A DNA stretch of 64,000 nt, from assembly GCA_024688365.1 (NCBI GenBank), contig JAILEG010000033.1, forward strand, positions 1 through 64,000, read 5' to 3'. The notes beneath the pieces are model-generated. The model was not told the origin of the DNA. It ran no database searches and worked only from the letters and a program-made list of their open reading frames with translations. This DNA comes from Prevotella sp. (lineage in GTDB: Bacteria > Bacteroidota > Bacteroidia > Bacteroidales > Bacteroidaceae). The position numbers and the translations under genes were made by a program. Shown here in pieces: positions 1 through 9,002 of the stretch (positions are counted from its first letter, which is position 1; each line of letters begins with the position of its first letter).

Positions 1-115
1 TAAATCTTTTCAAAGAACTCTTTCTTTATCGGCGGCCAAACTCACTCCGAGTGGTCCCGGCTTATCGTATGCTACAATGTTGTATCGTGTTATCCGAAAA
101 GCGAGTGCAAAGGTA
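1..115 (-). promoter_or_regulatory. probable rRNA operon promoter and leader, reading off the left edge
   Basis: On the minus strand a TACCTTTG -7 box lies at 108-115. It is followed by about 100 bases of non-coding leader ending in a GTTCTTTGAAAAGATTT-like stretch at the left edge. Leaders of this kind commonly precede 16S rRNA genes in Bacteroidetes. The 16S gene itself would lie outside the window, so this is an inference from the leader alone. No open frame of note is present. Confidence 0.45.
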
Positions 116-219
116 TAGCAAAATCTTGAAACCTCCAAATATTCTCAGAAAAAAATGGAATAAAATCCTATTTTTTCAACTAAAATTGACTCACATCAAT
201 GAAAACCGGTAAAAAGAGC

Positions 220-227
220 TATATTTG
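220..227 (+). promoter_or_regulatory. -7 promoter box (TATATTTG) for the esterase gene
   Basis: This is a TAnnTTTG match 26 bases upstream of the ATG at 254. It would give a short leader of about 20 bases. No clear -33 TTTG is seen at ideal spacing. Confidence 0.55.
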
Positions 228-253
228 CAGTAAAAAACAGAAGACAGGCAAAG

Positions 254-982
254 ATGAGACACGTATCAAGAATTATCGAAAACGGAGATAAAAGCTGCAC
301 CCTACATACAGAACCGGACGCAGCGTTCCTGCTTATCCAGCCCGTGGACAGTAATGACTCGGAGGAACTGGAGCGACAAATCACCTATATAGAATCAGAA
401 ATACAGGAGAGATTCATCCATGCGGCTATCCACATCAGCAAATGGAATGCAGAACTGACACCCTGGGCAGCCCCCCCTGTCTTCGGAAAGATTCCCTTCG
501 GAGAGGGAGCTGCTGACACCTTATTATATATAAAGAACAGTTTGCTACCTGCCCTCCGCCAGCAGCTGAACATAGACACAGACAGTCTGACAACACTGTT
601 AGGAGGCTATTCACTCGCCGGACTCTTCTCACTTTGGGCTGCCTATCAGCCCGCCACCCCCTTCCGAGGCATTGCCGCTGCCTCCCCATCCGTATGGTTT
701 CCCGGCTGGCTGCCCTATGCGACAGCCCATGCCCCACGAGTGAGCCATACCTATCTCAGCCTCGGCGACAAAGAGGAGCGAACCAAAACCCAGATTATGT
801 CAACTGTCAGTCAGGATATACTGCGGCAGCAGGCACTCTTCACTGACAGCGGCATCGACTGCAAAATGGAATGGAATGTCGGCAACCACTTCCAGGACAA
901 TGGCATCCGAATGGGAAAGGGATTCCTATGGCTCATGGAGCATGTCGCAAAAGTGCAGCTGACCGACTATTCCAACATATAA
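254..982 (+). CDS. alpha/beta-hydrolase, putative esterase
   Basis: A 242-residue cytoplasmic protein with no signal peptide. The nucleophile elbow GGYSLAG places the catalytic Ser near residue 120, a likely acid is in SLGDKEE, and the likely catalytic His is in GNHFQDNG near residue 212. The fold resembles the siderophore-esterase-like (Fes/IroE-type) putative esterases found in Bacteroidales. The substrate cannot be read from the sequence. The gene has its own promoter. Its last 16 bases overlap the end of the convergent flavin reductase gene, so the two transcripts would be antisense to each other at their 3' ends. Confidence 0.8.
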   Translation: MRHVSRIIENGDKSCTLHTEPDAAFLLIQPVDSNDSEELERQITYIESEIQERFIHAAIHISKWNAELTPWAAPPVFGKIPFGEGAADTLLYIKNSLLPALRQQLNIDTDSLTTLLGGYSLAGLFSLWAAYQPATPFRGIAAASPSVWFPGWLPYATAHAPRVSHTYLSLGDKEERTKTQIMSTVSQDILRQQALFTDSGIDCKMEWNVGNHFQDNGIRMGKGFLWLMEHVAKVQLTDYSNI

Positions 983-1503
983 GCATCAACCACCTCACCG
1001 ACATAGATGAAATGCTCATCCTTGTCGGTGTCATGGTTACGGGTTGTAATAGCCGGATAAAAACGCTTCCGGATATCCTCTGGCAGCTGCGTGTGATCCT
1101 CCTTCTGCTGATAGATGACCTTACACTCAAGTGTCAGCGGAAGCTCCTTGATTGCCGGGACACCTATCCTGCTGCCTGGCACCAGCGTCAGCCCAAGCTC
1201 TTTCACCTTGTCAATATCCCTTCCGCTTTTGCCACCACAGACACGGAAGATTCTCTTGTCATATTCGCCCACGGGAATATTGACCGTAAACTCCGGATTT
1301 CTCTCCAGCATATCATGGGTGTAACGGCTGTCCCGCACATAGCAAACGAAGACCGGGCGCCCCCAGTTGCTGCCCATCGTTCCCCACTCCACGACCATGC
1401 TGTTCACCTTATCTCCAACCTTAGTCGTTATGAACACCCCTTTCTGCAATGCACGCAAGATGTCAGGGGCACGGTCAATGATGTCAATTGTTTTTTTATT
1501 CAT
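967..1503 (-). CDS. flavin reductase family protein
   Basis: This 178-residue protein has the FMN-binding split-barrel pattern of the flavin reductase-like family: an N-terminal strand region with MVVEWGTMGSNWGRPVF, then YTHDMLERNPEFTVNIP. Members reduce flavins or bind FMN as oxidoreductases in the cytoplasm. It lies 14 bases downstream of the flavodoxin-like gene on the same strand, so the two form an operon, presumably a flavoprotein and a partner reductase. Divergent from them is an AraC-type regulator, a plausible controller. The exact substrate is unknown. Confidence 0.85.
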   Translation of the reverse strand: MNKKTIDIIDRAPDILRALQKGVFITTKVGDKVNSMVVEWGTMGSNWGRPVFVCYVRDSRYTHDMLERNPEFTVNIPVGEYDKRIFRVCGGKSGRDIDKVKELGLTLVPGSRIGVPAIKELPLTLECKVIYQQKEDHTQLPEDIRKRFYPAITTRNHDTDKDEHFIYVGEVVDAYMLE

Positions 1504-1517
1504 CTTGTCAGTCCTTT

Positions 1518-2174
1518 TCAGTCAGCCATTATTTTCTCAACCATCCGCTTGCCCGCATCAAAAGAGTTCTGCAAGTCCTTCTCCCAATGCTCGTCACGCC
1601 AAGGCTTCTTAAGGTCAGGGCGCAGTCCGTCCATCACATAGCGGTCGTAGTTCTTCACCTGGGTGGTGTTCAAGGCAAGGATACGTTCCGGCTTTGAGAG
1701 GAAGAGCTCAACGAGTCCCTCCAGATGACTGTACATCGGCTGCATCTGCTCCTGCTGCATGTCATTGGCATTCATTGTATAGATAGTGGCTGTCGGAACA
1801 CGCTTGGGAGGATTCTGAGAGAAGTCCTTATAGCTGAGCCAAGGATAGAAAAGACGTGTCATGACAGCATGCAGCTGCGCAGTGACATCACTGAAGTAGA
1901 TGGGTGACGCAAACACAATACCATCAGCATAGGCCGCCTCACGGAGAGCATCGGTCAGACCGTCCTTGCGCCCACAGACCTCCCGGAACTTGCTGTCCTT
2001 CACCTTGCATGCCATGCAGGCATAGCAGTCCTTATAATCCAGTTCATAAAGGCGGATACGCTTCACCTCAACATCCTCTCCTGCCGACTCGGCACCAGCC
2101 TTGAACGCCTCAATCATGCAGCCCGTGTTCATGTTCTTGCGTGGACCGCCATCAAAAATAATAATCTTCTTCAT
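1518..2174 (-). CDS. flavodoxin family / NADPH-dependent FMN reductase-like protein
   Basis: This 218-residue protein opens with MKKIIIFDGGPRKNMNTGCM, the phosphate-loop style start of iron-sulfur flavoprotein and NADPH-dependent FMN reductase families. A Cys-rich stretch, CYACMACKVKD, lies near residues 50-60, the region where iron-sulfur flavoproteins hold cluster ligands. SPIYFSDVTAQLHAVMTRLF matches the flavin-contact region. It is the first gene of a two-gene operon with the flavin reductase. A TACCTTTG box at 2360-2367 implies a leader of roughly 175 bases, long for this genome. Electron-transfer function is likely; the physiological substrate is unknown. Confidence 0.82.
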   Translation of the reverse strand: MKKIIIFDGGPRKNMNTGCMIEAFKAGAESAGEDVEVKRIRLYELDYKDCYACMACKVKDSKFREVCGRKDGLTDALREAAYADGIVFASPIYFSDVTAQLHAVMTRLFYPWLSYKDFSQNPPKRVPTATIYTMNANDMQQEQMQPMYSHLEGLVELFLSKPERILALNTTQVKNYDRYVMDGLRPDLKKPWRDEHWEKDLQNSFDAGKRMVEKIMAD

Positions 2175-2359
2175 TGTTGTCGTTTATTTATATTCATAAT
2201 TTACCGGAAAAGTATCAAAAGCCATCAAGACACAACAGTCTTTGGCGATACATCAACCCTATCAGCCAAGTCCCGCTCCCGAACTTCACACCTAAGCCTT
2301 TATGCGGGAGCATGCCGCTGCCACTCAATCCGGCAACAAACACATTGCATTTGACGCAG

Positions 2360-2367
2360 CAAAGGTA
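2360..2367 (-). promoter_or_regulatory. -7 promoter box (TACCTTTG) for the flavoprotein operon
   Basis: This is an exact TAnnTTTG match on the minus strand. Transcription starting about 7 bases downstream leaves roughly 175 bases of untranslated leader before the ATG at 2174. No known riboswitch was recognised in that leader. Confidence 0.55.
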
Positions 2368-2463
2368 AGCTGTTTGGGCTGAAACAGCATTATCCATCAT
2401 AAGGAAAAAATTATCCATGACAATGATTTTACTGGAAATATAAATATTTCAGCTCATTTATAT

Positions 2464-2471
2464 TATCTTTG
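2464..2471 (+). promoter_or_regulatory. -7 promoter box (TATCTTTG) for the AraC-type gene
   Basis: This is an exact TAnnTTTG match. An in-frame TTG at 2469 lies inside the box, so it cannot be the translation start of a transcript initiated here. That supports the ATG at 2496. Confidence 0.6.
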
Positions 2472-2495
2472 CAAAGAATTTACAGGACAGTCAAC

Positions 2496-3368
2496 ATGGC
2501 GAAAATCATAGATACAGCCGACTTATCACAGGCACTCACCCATGAGGGACAGCAAAAGAAAGGAGTCTATATCCGCGGTCCGTTCCAGCTGGCCATGAAC
2601 TCCAATGTCATTGCCATCAACGAGTGGCTGAAAGGAGATGTGCCCTACCGCTCAAGTGACTACCAGCTCAACATGGTACTGAGCGGCTCATGGTGTTTCA
2701 GCTACAACCTTCAACGCATGGTACTGAAGGAGGGCGATGTGGTCATCATGAAACCAGGCACGCTGGTCTCCCATTATTGGGCAACAAGCGAGATCAACAC
2801 ACGCACTGTCTCCATAGCCGGACATCTCATATCTGAGCGTTTTCCCTCTTTCGGCATTGACCGCGATTTCATCGTCTTCCGCCCCGATGACAAAGTATGG
2901 CAGAAGATGATAACCTTCACGCTGTTGATCCAGTCACTTGCCGATGAGGAAGAACTTGTCGTGCTGGCAGCAGCCTACAGCCTGTTACGCTATGCCATAC
3001 TGGAAGGTGCATCCGCCATGCAGTTACAGGCTCAGAGGACGAAGAGCCATCCACACGTAACGACCTTCAAGTCATTCCTTGCCCTGCTCAACCGCTATGG
3101 CATAGAGGAACACAAGATCGCCTTCTATGCCGACCGGCTTGCCCTTAGCCCAAATTACCTGAACGCTATCATCAAGGAGGTGAGCGGGCAGACGATGATG
3201 GAATGGATCAACAGCTATCTCATTGACGAGGCACGGGCAGCACTCACACAGAGCAGGATGACCATCGAACAGGTCTCAGCATCGCTCCACTTCCCTAACT
3301 CCGCCTTCTTCTGCAAGTTCTTCAAACGACACACAGGCATGCGCCCGTCCGAATACAGAAAGCACTAA
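2496..3368 (+). CDS. AraC family transcriptional regulator
   Basis: This 290-residue cytoplasmic DNA-binding protein has an N-terminal cupin-like sensory part (residues 20-110, with GDVVIMKPGTLVSHYW) and a C-terminal AraC-type double helix-turn-helix (about residues 190-290, with LALSPNYLNAIIKEVSGQT and the terminal FFKRHTGMRPSEYRKH). The ATG at 2496 is preferred because the upstream in-frame TTG falls in the -7 box. It is divergent from the flavodoxin/flavin reductase operon with about 320 bases between them, the usual layout for a regulator and its target. Its ligand cannot be inferred. Confidence 0.9.
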   Translation: MAKIIDTADLSQALTHEGQQKKGVYIRGPFQLAMNSNVIAINEWLKGDVPYRSSDYQLNMVLSGSWCFSYNLQRMVLKEGDVVIMKPGTLVSHYWATSEINTRTVSIAGHLISERFPSFGIDRDFIVFRPDDKVWQKMITFTLLIQSLADEEELVVLAAAYSLLRYAILEGASAMQLQAQRTKSHPHVTTFKSFLALLNRYGIEEHKIAFYADRLALSPNYLNAIIKEVSGQTMMEWINSYLIDEARAALTQSRMTIEQVSASLHFPNSAFFCKFFKRHTGMRPSEYRKH

Positions 3369-3515
3369 AAGCACAGGAATCACACGTACTTTGCCTGTCT
3401 AAACGGCATCTGACACACGAGGATTCTCCCTGCATGACAGCTCCTCAATGATAATGACTTAGGATTACCTTCTGTTACCTTTATTGCCTATCGCTTTTAG
3501 GTTTATATCACTCGC

Positions 3516-5099
3516 TCACTCATGCTTCAGCCGCTCCTCCTCCAGGTCAATACGGTGGATGAAGCGGCGGATGATGGACTCATCTATATTCCGGTTCTCC
3601 CTGTTCAGCCTGTGCAGATACAGTCGCTGCTGCTCCAGCACCTCCCGGTAGACATGGCTGGCCGAGGCATAGAGCGGCATTGACTCGTCAGTCTCCAGCT
3701 GCCTCTCCCAATGCTCCACAAGATTCTGCAGCAACCGGCTGGAACCCACATCCTTACATTGGTTGTTCGCCTGCAGGTAACGGAGACTGGTGTCAGCCAT
3801 CCCTTTGCGGATGATGGCCTCGGTGGTGTCAACAGGCAGATGGTCATGGAAGTCGGGAAAACGGGTGTGGCTGATGATGACCGGCAACGTGAGCCCCTGC
3901 AGGAGCAATGTCACGAGGATGACGACAAACGTGATGTAGAGTATCATCGAACGTTCCGGGAACGGCATGCCACCTGTCACGGTAAGCGGAATGGAGAGGG
4001 CCGCCGCCAGCGAGACCACTCCTCGCATGCCCGTCCATCCCAGGATAAGCGGTGTCCGCAATCCGTAGTAGTTGGGATCAGCCACCCGGATGAAGTTGCG
4101 CATGACCATCGTGACCAGCAATGCGCCATAGCTGCATGCCAGCCGGACAAGAATCAGGACGGCAGTGACAAGGAGTCCGTAACCCGTTGCAGTCACCAGA
4201 CTGACACCACCCTCATCCATGCCCGACACTATCTCGGGCAGGTCGAGACCGATAAGCAGGAAGACGATGCCATTGAGCAGGAATCCGAAGTTATGCCATA
4301 CGTTCGATGCGCTCAGACGGGAGCTGCTGTCCTGAAAGAGTACACTCCTGTTGTTGAGCAGCAAGCCGCCAGACACAACGGCTATCACCCCTGAGGCCAC
4401 CACCTCCTCAGCCACGACATACATGATGTAAGGGGCTATGAGCGTGAAGACAACGTCAATGTTCACATCTGTGGGCAGATAGCGGTGCAGCTCAATCATC
4501 ACCCATGCCACGGCAAGTCCTACCAGCAAGCCACCCACTATCATCCACAGGAAACCGCCCACTGCATGATACCAGACAAACTGGCCCGTGCCGATGGCTA
4601 TCAGGGCAAACCGCATGATGATAAGTGAGCTGGCATCGTTGAAGAGGCTCTCACCCTCAAGGATGGTGGAGAGCCGCTTGGGTATCTTCACAAACTTCAT
4701 GATGGCCTGCGCGCTGACGGCATCGGGCGGTGAGACGATACCGCCAAGGAGAAAGCCCAGCCCAATGGAAAATCCAGGCAAGATGGCATTGGTGATCAGT
4801 GCCACCACGCAAGCCGTGACGAAAACCACAGGGAAAGCAAAACTGAAGATGATGCGCCGCCACCGCCAAAGCTCTTTCCATGAGGCTCCGCTCGCTGCCT
4901 CAAACAGCAGCGGGGGAAGGAAAATGATGAAGATGAGCTCAGGCTCTATCTCAACACGGGGAACACCTGGGACAAAACTCAGAGTCAGTCCGGCAAGGAC
5001 CAGCAGGATGGGATAAGCCACCTTGATTTTCCTGCCCAGCATTGTCAGCAGGCAGATGACGAGAATAAGGGAGATTGTGAAGATTGTATGGAAGACCAT
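3516..5099 (-). CDS. Na+/H+ antiporter, CPA1 family
   Basis: A 527-residue inner-membrane protein with about 12 hydrophobic segments over residues 1-410 and a charged cytoplasmic tail. Family marks are FIIFLPPLLFEAA near residue 60, GGIVSPPDAVSAQAIMK with the acidic residue of the ion site, EGESLFNDASSLI, and GWTGMRGVVSLAAALSIPL. It exchanges sodium (or potassium) for protons in pH and ion homeostasis. The tail of about 110 residues after the last helix is hydrophilic and may be regulatory. It lies downstream of the DUF3298 gene on the same strand, with an 80-base spacer that holds a small GC-rich hairpin. Confidence 0.92.
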   Translation of the reverse strand: MVFHTIFTISLILVICLLTMLGRKIKVAYPILLVLAGLTLSFVPGVPRVEIEPELIFIIFLPPLLFEAASGASWKELWRWRRIIFSFAFPVVFVTACVVALITNAILPGFSIGLGFLLGGIVSPPDAVSAQAIMKFVKIPKRLSTILEGESLFNDASSLIIMRFALIAIGTGQFVWYHAVGGFLWMIVGGLLVGLAVAWVMIELHRYLPTDVNIDVVFTLIAPYIMYVVAEEVVASGVIAVVSGGLLLNNRSVLFQDSSSRLSASNVWHNFGFLLNGIVFLLIGLDLPEIVSGMDEGGVSLVTATGYGLLVTAVLILVRLACSYGALLVTMVMRNFIRVADPNYYGLRTPLILGWTGMRGVVSLAAALSIPLTVTGGMPFPERSMILYITFVVILVTLLLQGLTLPVIISHTRFPDFHDHLPVDTTEAIIRKGMADTSLRYLQANNQCKDVGSSRLLQNLVEHWERQLETDESMPLYASASHVYREVLEQQRLYLHRLNRENRNIDESIIRRFIHRIDLEEERLKHE

Positions 5100-5179
5100 G
5101 ACGTGGAACCTTTATCTGCCCCCCCTGCGCCAAGGCTGGGGGAATAATGAAAATGTATTCTATGATCAGCCTTGTGCTG

Positions 5180-6058
5180 TCAGTCCGCGGCAGCATCAAG
5201 CCCGGCCAACCGACGGGCCTCGGTCGTCAGGAAAGGAGCTATATCCTTATAAGGAACTGTGAAACGGGGCATGCCGATGGCATAAGCCCCTATCTCATAC
5301 TGCCCATAGATGAAGACCAACCCCTCGGGGGAGAGATAAGGAGCTGCGCTGGGAAGGGGAATAATGCCGTTTTCCAGAAACAGACTGCTCACATCATCCT
5401 GCACCGATGCTGCGGTCACACGCTCTCCGTTTTCCGCATACACCTGCATGAAATAACGTTCCACACCCTTCCGCAGGAGAGGCTGCAGGGCTTTCAGTTT
5501 GGTTGTGTCAACGGGGTAATCCATCCGGGCACCCGTCCTCCTGTCAAACGTTGTGCCATAGAGGCTCGCCATACCGTGCGCACCGCCACTATACTCATAA
5601 TACTGCGACAGATAAGTGACAAAACGGTCAGTCTCACAGGCCTCCCCTACCCACATTGATGACTCGTAAGACTGGCCGTCATGCTCCATCATGCTAAGCT
5701 CCCTCAACCTGTTGAAGGACCGTTCAGCATAGCAGGCCATCATTCCCTCAGCATCGGTGAAGTCAGAATAATATATCACCGGAACAGTGTCTTCAGTGGA
5801 ATAAAAGGATGATACGCTCCCTGCCAGTTCTCTTGACAGGAAAAACCTGATGGAATCGACCAGCGGCTGAGGACCCGAGACTGGGAAATCGGCCGAGACA
5901 TCACTGCTGCAAAGTGAGTCGCTGAACGACTTGCCCACGGAGTCGACCACCAACGAGTCTGCCATGCCGTCAACAGAGGCATGCCGCCCGGCACATCTCA
6001 CAGAGGAGACAACTGCCAGAAAAGAGGCGAAAAACAATAGAAATCTTCTGTCAAACAT
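5180..6058 (-). CDS. DUF3298 (RsiV-like) domain secreted protein
   Basis: A 292-residue exported protein. The N-terminus MFDRRFLLFFASFLAVVSS is a signal sequence; the next VRCAG is not a good lipobox because Arg precedes the Cys. The C-terminal half carries the DUF3298 pattern, ending in YEIGAYAIGMPRFTVPYKDI near residue 275. The middle region with YYEYSGGAHGM is also typical of RsiV-like extracytoplasmic proteins. In other bacteria this fold occurs in lysozyme-sensing anti-sigma factors, but here there is no anti-sigma transmembrane arrangement, so the role is unknown. It is divergent from the oxidoreductase gene. Confidence 0.8.
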   Translation of the reverse strand: MFDRRFLLFFASFLAVVSSVRCAGRHASVDGMADSLVVDSVGKSFSDSLCSSDVSADFPVSGPQPLVDSIRFFLSRELAGSVSSFYSTEDTVPVIYYSDFTDAEGMMACYAERSFNRLRELSMMEHDGQSYESSMWVGEACETDRFVTYLSQYYEYSGGAHGMASLYGTTFDRRTGARMDYPVDTTKLKALQPLLRKGVERYFMQVYAENGERVTAASVQDDVSSLFLENGIIPLPSAAPYLSPEGLVFIYGQYEIGAYAIGMPRFTVPYKDIAPFLTTEARRLAGLDAAAD

Positions 6059-6083
6059 AAGCCTAACGCATGTTAAGAGACCA

Positions 6084-6091
6084 CAAAAATA
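6084..6091 (-). promoter_or_regulatory. -7 promoter box (TATTTTTG) for the DUF3298 gene
   Basis: This TAnnTTTG match on the minus strand gives a leader of under 25 bases to the ATG at 6058. An identical box faces the other way at 6124, so the two genes share a compact divergent promoter region. Confidence 0.55.
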
Positions 6092-6123
6092 GTCATTTCC
6101 GCCGTTTTCTGCAAAACATTCCC

Positions 6124-6131
6124 TATTTTTG
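6124..6131 (+). promoter_or_regulatory. -7 promoter box (TATTTTTG) for the Gfo/Idh/MocA gene
   Basis: This TAnnTTTG match lies 38 bases before the ATG at 6169. It lies inside the longer open frame that starts at 6070, which argues against that earlier start. Confidence 0.55.
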
Positions 6132-6168
6132 TTGCACGCAAAAACATAATAAAGGAAGGAAAAAGAAC

Positions 6169-7122
6169 ATGAGAATCAGCATTATAGGAACTGGCATGAT
6201 TGCCACTGAGGTCATCACCGTCCTGCGTAATGAGGCCAAGGGAATGGAGATTACAAGTATCTTCTCACACAGCAACAGGGAGAAAGCCGAGGAGCTTGCC
6301 CTGACCAATATGATACCACGGGTGTACACTGACTACGGGCAGCTGCTCAGGGAGGACAAGGCCGATTTCCTTTACATCGCCTTAGTCAACAGCGCACACT
6401 ATGCCTTCGTACGACAAGCACTCGAAGCCAACCGCAATGTCATCGTTGAAAAGCCTTTCACGGCTGATGCTGCACAGGCTGAGGAGTTGGCAGCCCTGGC
6501 ACGGGAGCGGAAGCTCTACCTCTTTGAAGCCATATCACCCCTCCACACCCCCAACTTCCGACTGGTGAAGGACAGCCTGGAGCGCATCGGGCCGGTACAC
6601 TTCGTGCAGTGCAACTTCTCCCAATACTCCAGCCGGTATGAGCGTTACCTGCGGCATGACGTGGCACCAGCCTTCAACCCCGCATTGGGAGGAGGGGCCC
6701 TCGCCGACCTCAACGTCTACAACATCAGCGTCGTCATCGGACTTTTCGGAAGGCCACAGGAGGCACAATACTTTGCCAACCGGGGGCACAACGGTGTCGA
6801 CACGTCAGGAGTGATGGTCCTCTCCTACCCTGGGCTGACTGCCACATGCACGGCAACCAAGGACTCGTCCAGTCCGTCCTTCGTCATCGTCCAAGGCGAG
6901 AAGGGATGGATCCGGATTCCCACACCAGCCAACTTCTTCAGCAGTGTGGAAATCATGGCGCAAGGCAAGCTGACCAGCTGTCAGCGCAATGCCTACGAGA
7001 ACCGTCTCACCCATGAGTTCATGGACTTCAAGGATGTATGGGAGCGGCAGGACTATGCCTGCATGGAGGAGTGGCTCAACACCTCAATTGACGTGATGTG
7101 GGTCATGGAAAAAGGAAAGTAA
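6169..7122 (+). CDS. Gfo/Idh/MocA family NAD(P)-dependent oxidoreductase
   Basis: This 317-residue cytoplasmic enzyme has an N-terminal Rossmann fold with MRISIIGTGMIATE at residues 1-14. The family signature EKPFT lies near residue 92, with the Lys expected in catalysis. A C-terminal alpha/beta substrate domain includes the GGGALADLNVYN stretch. The family oxidises or reduces sugars and polyols. The start was chosen at the ATG that opens the Rossmann strand; the in-frame extension to 6070 reads through a promoter box. The alpha/beta-hydrolase gene follows within 25 bases, so the two are probably co-transcribed. Confidence 0.9.
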   Translation: MRISIIGTGMIATEVITVLRNEAKGMEITSIFSHSNREKAEELALTNMIPRVYTDYGQLLREDKADFLYIALVNSAHYAFVRQALEANRNVIVEKPFTADAAQAEELAALARERKLYLFEAISPLHTPNFRLVKDSLERIGPVHFVQCNFSQYSSRYERYLRHDVAPAFNPALGGGALADLNVYNISVVIGLFGRPQEAQYFANRGHNGVDTSGVMVLSYPGLTATCTATKDSSSPSFVIVQGEKGWIRIPTPANFFSSVEIMAQGKLTSCQRNAYENRLTHEFMDFKDVWERQDYACMEEWLNTSIDVMWVMEKGK

Positions 7123-7145
7123 CAGGATTGGAGAACAGGACACAG

Positions 7146-8192
7146 ATGAGGAAGAAAATTCTTTTTCCCCTGGTCGTGCTGGCATTGCTCCTGGCTGTGC
7201 TTGCTGGCGGAGCGGAGTATCTGCTGTCATACGCCATTGAGCAGCCCGCCCACAGCTATGCCTTCCGATGGGAGAGGCTGCGCGGGGAATACCCTGCCCT
7301 GCATGGCTGGCTCGACAGTCTGAGAACAAAACATACCCTCCGTGATACCACCATCACGCTTTCCGGCGGACTGAGGGCACATGCCTTCTATCTCAGGGGC
7401 GACTCCGCCTGCGGACGCACGGCTATCTGCATCCACGGCTACAGGGACAATGCCTTGGGCATGCTTCCTATTGCCCATATATATAATAAGGTGATGCGGA
7501 TGAACGTCCTCCTGCCTGACCTGCATGCCCACGGCAAGAGCGAGGGCGATGCCATCCAGATGGGGTGGGACGACCGGAAGGACATTGAGGAGTGGATTCC
7601 CATTGCCGAACGGATGTTCCGCTCGCCACGGCATGCCTCACGCATCGTCCTGCACGGCATCTCAATGGGGGCTGCGACAACGATGAGCGTGTCGGGCGAC
7701 AGCGGTCTGCCGGCATACGTCCGTGCCTTCATCGAGGACTGCGGATACACCAGCGTGTGGGACGAGTTCGCCGACCAGCTCCATGCCCAGTTCTCCCTGC
7801 CCGAATTCCCTCTGCTCCCGGCAGCCTCTGCCCTCTGCCAGCTGAAGTACGGCTGGAACTTCAGCGAGGCGAGCCCGCTGAGACAGGTTGCCCGGTGCCA
7901 CCGCCCCATGCTCTTCATCCACGGTGACAATGACGACTTCGTTCCCTCATGGATGGTTCACCCGCTCTACAAGGCCAAACCGCAACCCAAAGCCCTCTGG
8001 GTGACCCGTGGCTGCCGACATGCCCAAAGCTACAGGGACTATCCGGCGGAATACACCGCCAAGGTGAGAGCGTTCGTTGAGCGATACCTCAACGTTCCCT
8101 CCACCAGCCCCAAAAAATCATCAGCCACTGGCCAAATGGGAAGTAAAGGGAGGGAGAGCAGTGAGACAGCCCCCGAAAATCTTATGCAGTGA
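7146..8192 (+). CDS. membrane-anchored alpha/beta-hydrolase
   Basis: A 348-residue protein with one N-terminal hydrophobic segment (LFPLVVLALLLAVLAGG) and a catalytic domain outside the inner membrane. HGYRDNALGM gives the oxyanion region near residue 98, GISMGAAT the nucleophile elbow (Ser near 172), HGDNDDFVP the acid and CRHAQS the catalytic His. It resembles the alpha/beta-hydrolases with an N-terminal anchor common in Bacteroidales. The ATG at 7146 is chosen because it directly precedes the charged MRKK of the membrane anchor. The last 30 residues are Ser- and Gly-rich and may be disordered. Substrate unknown. Confidence 0.85.
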   Translation: MRKKILFPLVVLALLLAVLAGGAEYLLSYAIEQPAHSYAFRWERLRGEYPALHGWLDSLRTKHTLRDTTITLSGGLRAHAFYLRGDSACGRTAICIHGYRDNALGMLPIAHIYNKVMRMNVLLPDLHAHGKSEGDAIQMGWDDRKDIEEWIPIAERMFRSPRHASRIVLHGISMGAATTMSVSGDSGLPAYVRAFIEDCGYTSVWDEFADQLHAQFSLPEFPLLPAASALCQLKYGWNFSEASPLRQVARCHRPMLFIHGDNDDFVPSWMVHPLYKAKPQPKALWVTRGCRHAQSYRDYPAEYTAKVRAFVERYLNVPSTSPKKSSATGQMGSKGRESSETAPENLMQ

Positions 8193-8215
8193 ATTACAAC
8201 GATATAAGTGACCGC

Positions 8216-8288
8216 AAAATACTTCACATAAAGTACTGGAATACTGCATGAGAAGTATTCGGGTACTTCACGAGAAGTATTCCAGGAA
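8216..8288. repeat. TACTTCAC/GAAGTA palindromic repeat cluster, copy 1
   Basis: Three imperfect copies of a palindromic word close to TACTTCACGAGAAGTA are packed in about 70 bases, separated by TTCGGG/TTCCAGG-like spacers. Matching clusters lie at 24650-24710 and 46790-46870. It lies just downstream of the hydrolase gene. Confidence 0.75.
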
Positions 8289-8459
8289 TCGGGCACCGGT
8301 CATTCGACAGCTGGGCATCTCTGCATCTGCTAAAGATATAAGCTGTAATATAAGACATTGGTAAATAAACAAGCACAGGATAATCGACATAACATTAAAA
8401 TTGACTAAACAAGGGATGAATATCTAATTCCTCTCCTGATTTTCGTGTAAATTTACACT

Positions 8460-8953
8460 ATGAAAGGGAATACTCTCATGCTTAACTTGCTATTACTCTT
8501 CATATTGTGCTTTTCGTGTACAGAAAACGATAACTACCAACGAACATAAATGAAAGAAGAGTTGGGATTAGCTTCAATGGTAATATGCGCAACATTGTCA
8601 AATGGGCACATTTCTATGTTTCCATCGCACAAGGTTCAGGCGATCTGTATGCATTAGAAAATAATGACACTATCCTCCTCAAAGATAAATTATACAAATC
8701 ATCGAACATTGATTTTATAAATGGGGGAAAAACCTTTATACAAAGATATTACTATGACATTTCACCTCTACGGATAAGTTTCACCTACCGAAAAATGACA
8801 CCAACTCTATCATCTTCTGACAATCTGACAATCAGAGTGAAAGAGCATCTAAACAACAATTTGCGTACGGACACAACTATTATAATGAAATCATACAGAA
8901 AAGAGGATATAAAAGGTACGACTAAATACATTTCTGACTTAATATTTAAATAA
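8460..8953 (+). pseudogene. frameshifted hypothetical lipoprotein
   Basis: An ATG at 8460 opens a 29-codon frame with a lipoprotein signal (LLLLFILCFSC, lipobox Cys at residue 20) that ends at TAA 8547-8549. The neighbouring frame is open from 8534 to 8953 and continues smoothly, reading NERRVGISFNGNMRN and then 118 more residues. Joining the two by a one-base shift between 8531 and 8549 gives one lipoprotein of about 160 residues. Either a single-base indel has broken the gene or the base is a sequencing error. The only internal start for the second part is the ATG at 8585, which has no export signal. The product family is not recognised. It is clearly more AT-rich than its neighbours, which suggests recent acquisition. 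Confidence 0.6.
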
Positions 8954-9002
8954 AATGATGGGGATATGGCTGGGACTTCCGTGAGGCGAGCCTGTTGACA
9001 GC

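Noticed and set aside
3711..4394. A 227-residue open frame opposite the antiporter gene
   Set aside because: Highly charged antisense translation of transmembrane codons, which is typical of shadow frames.
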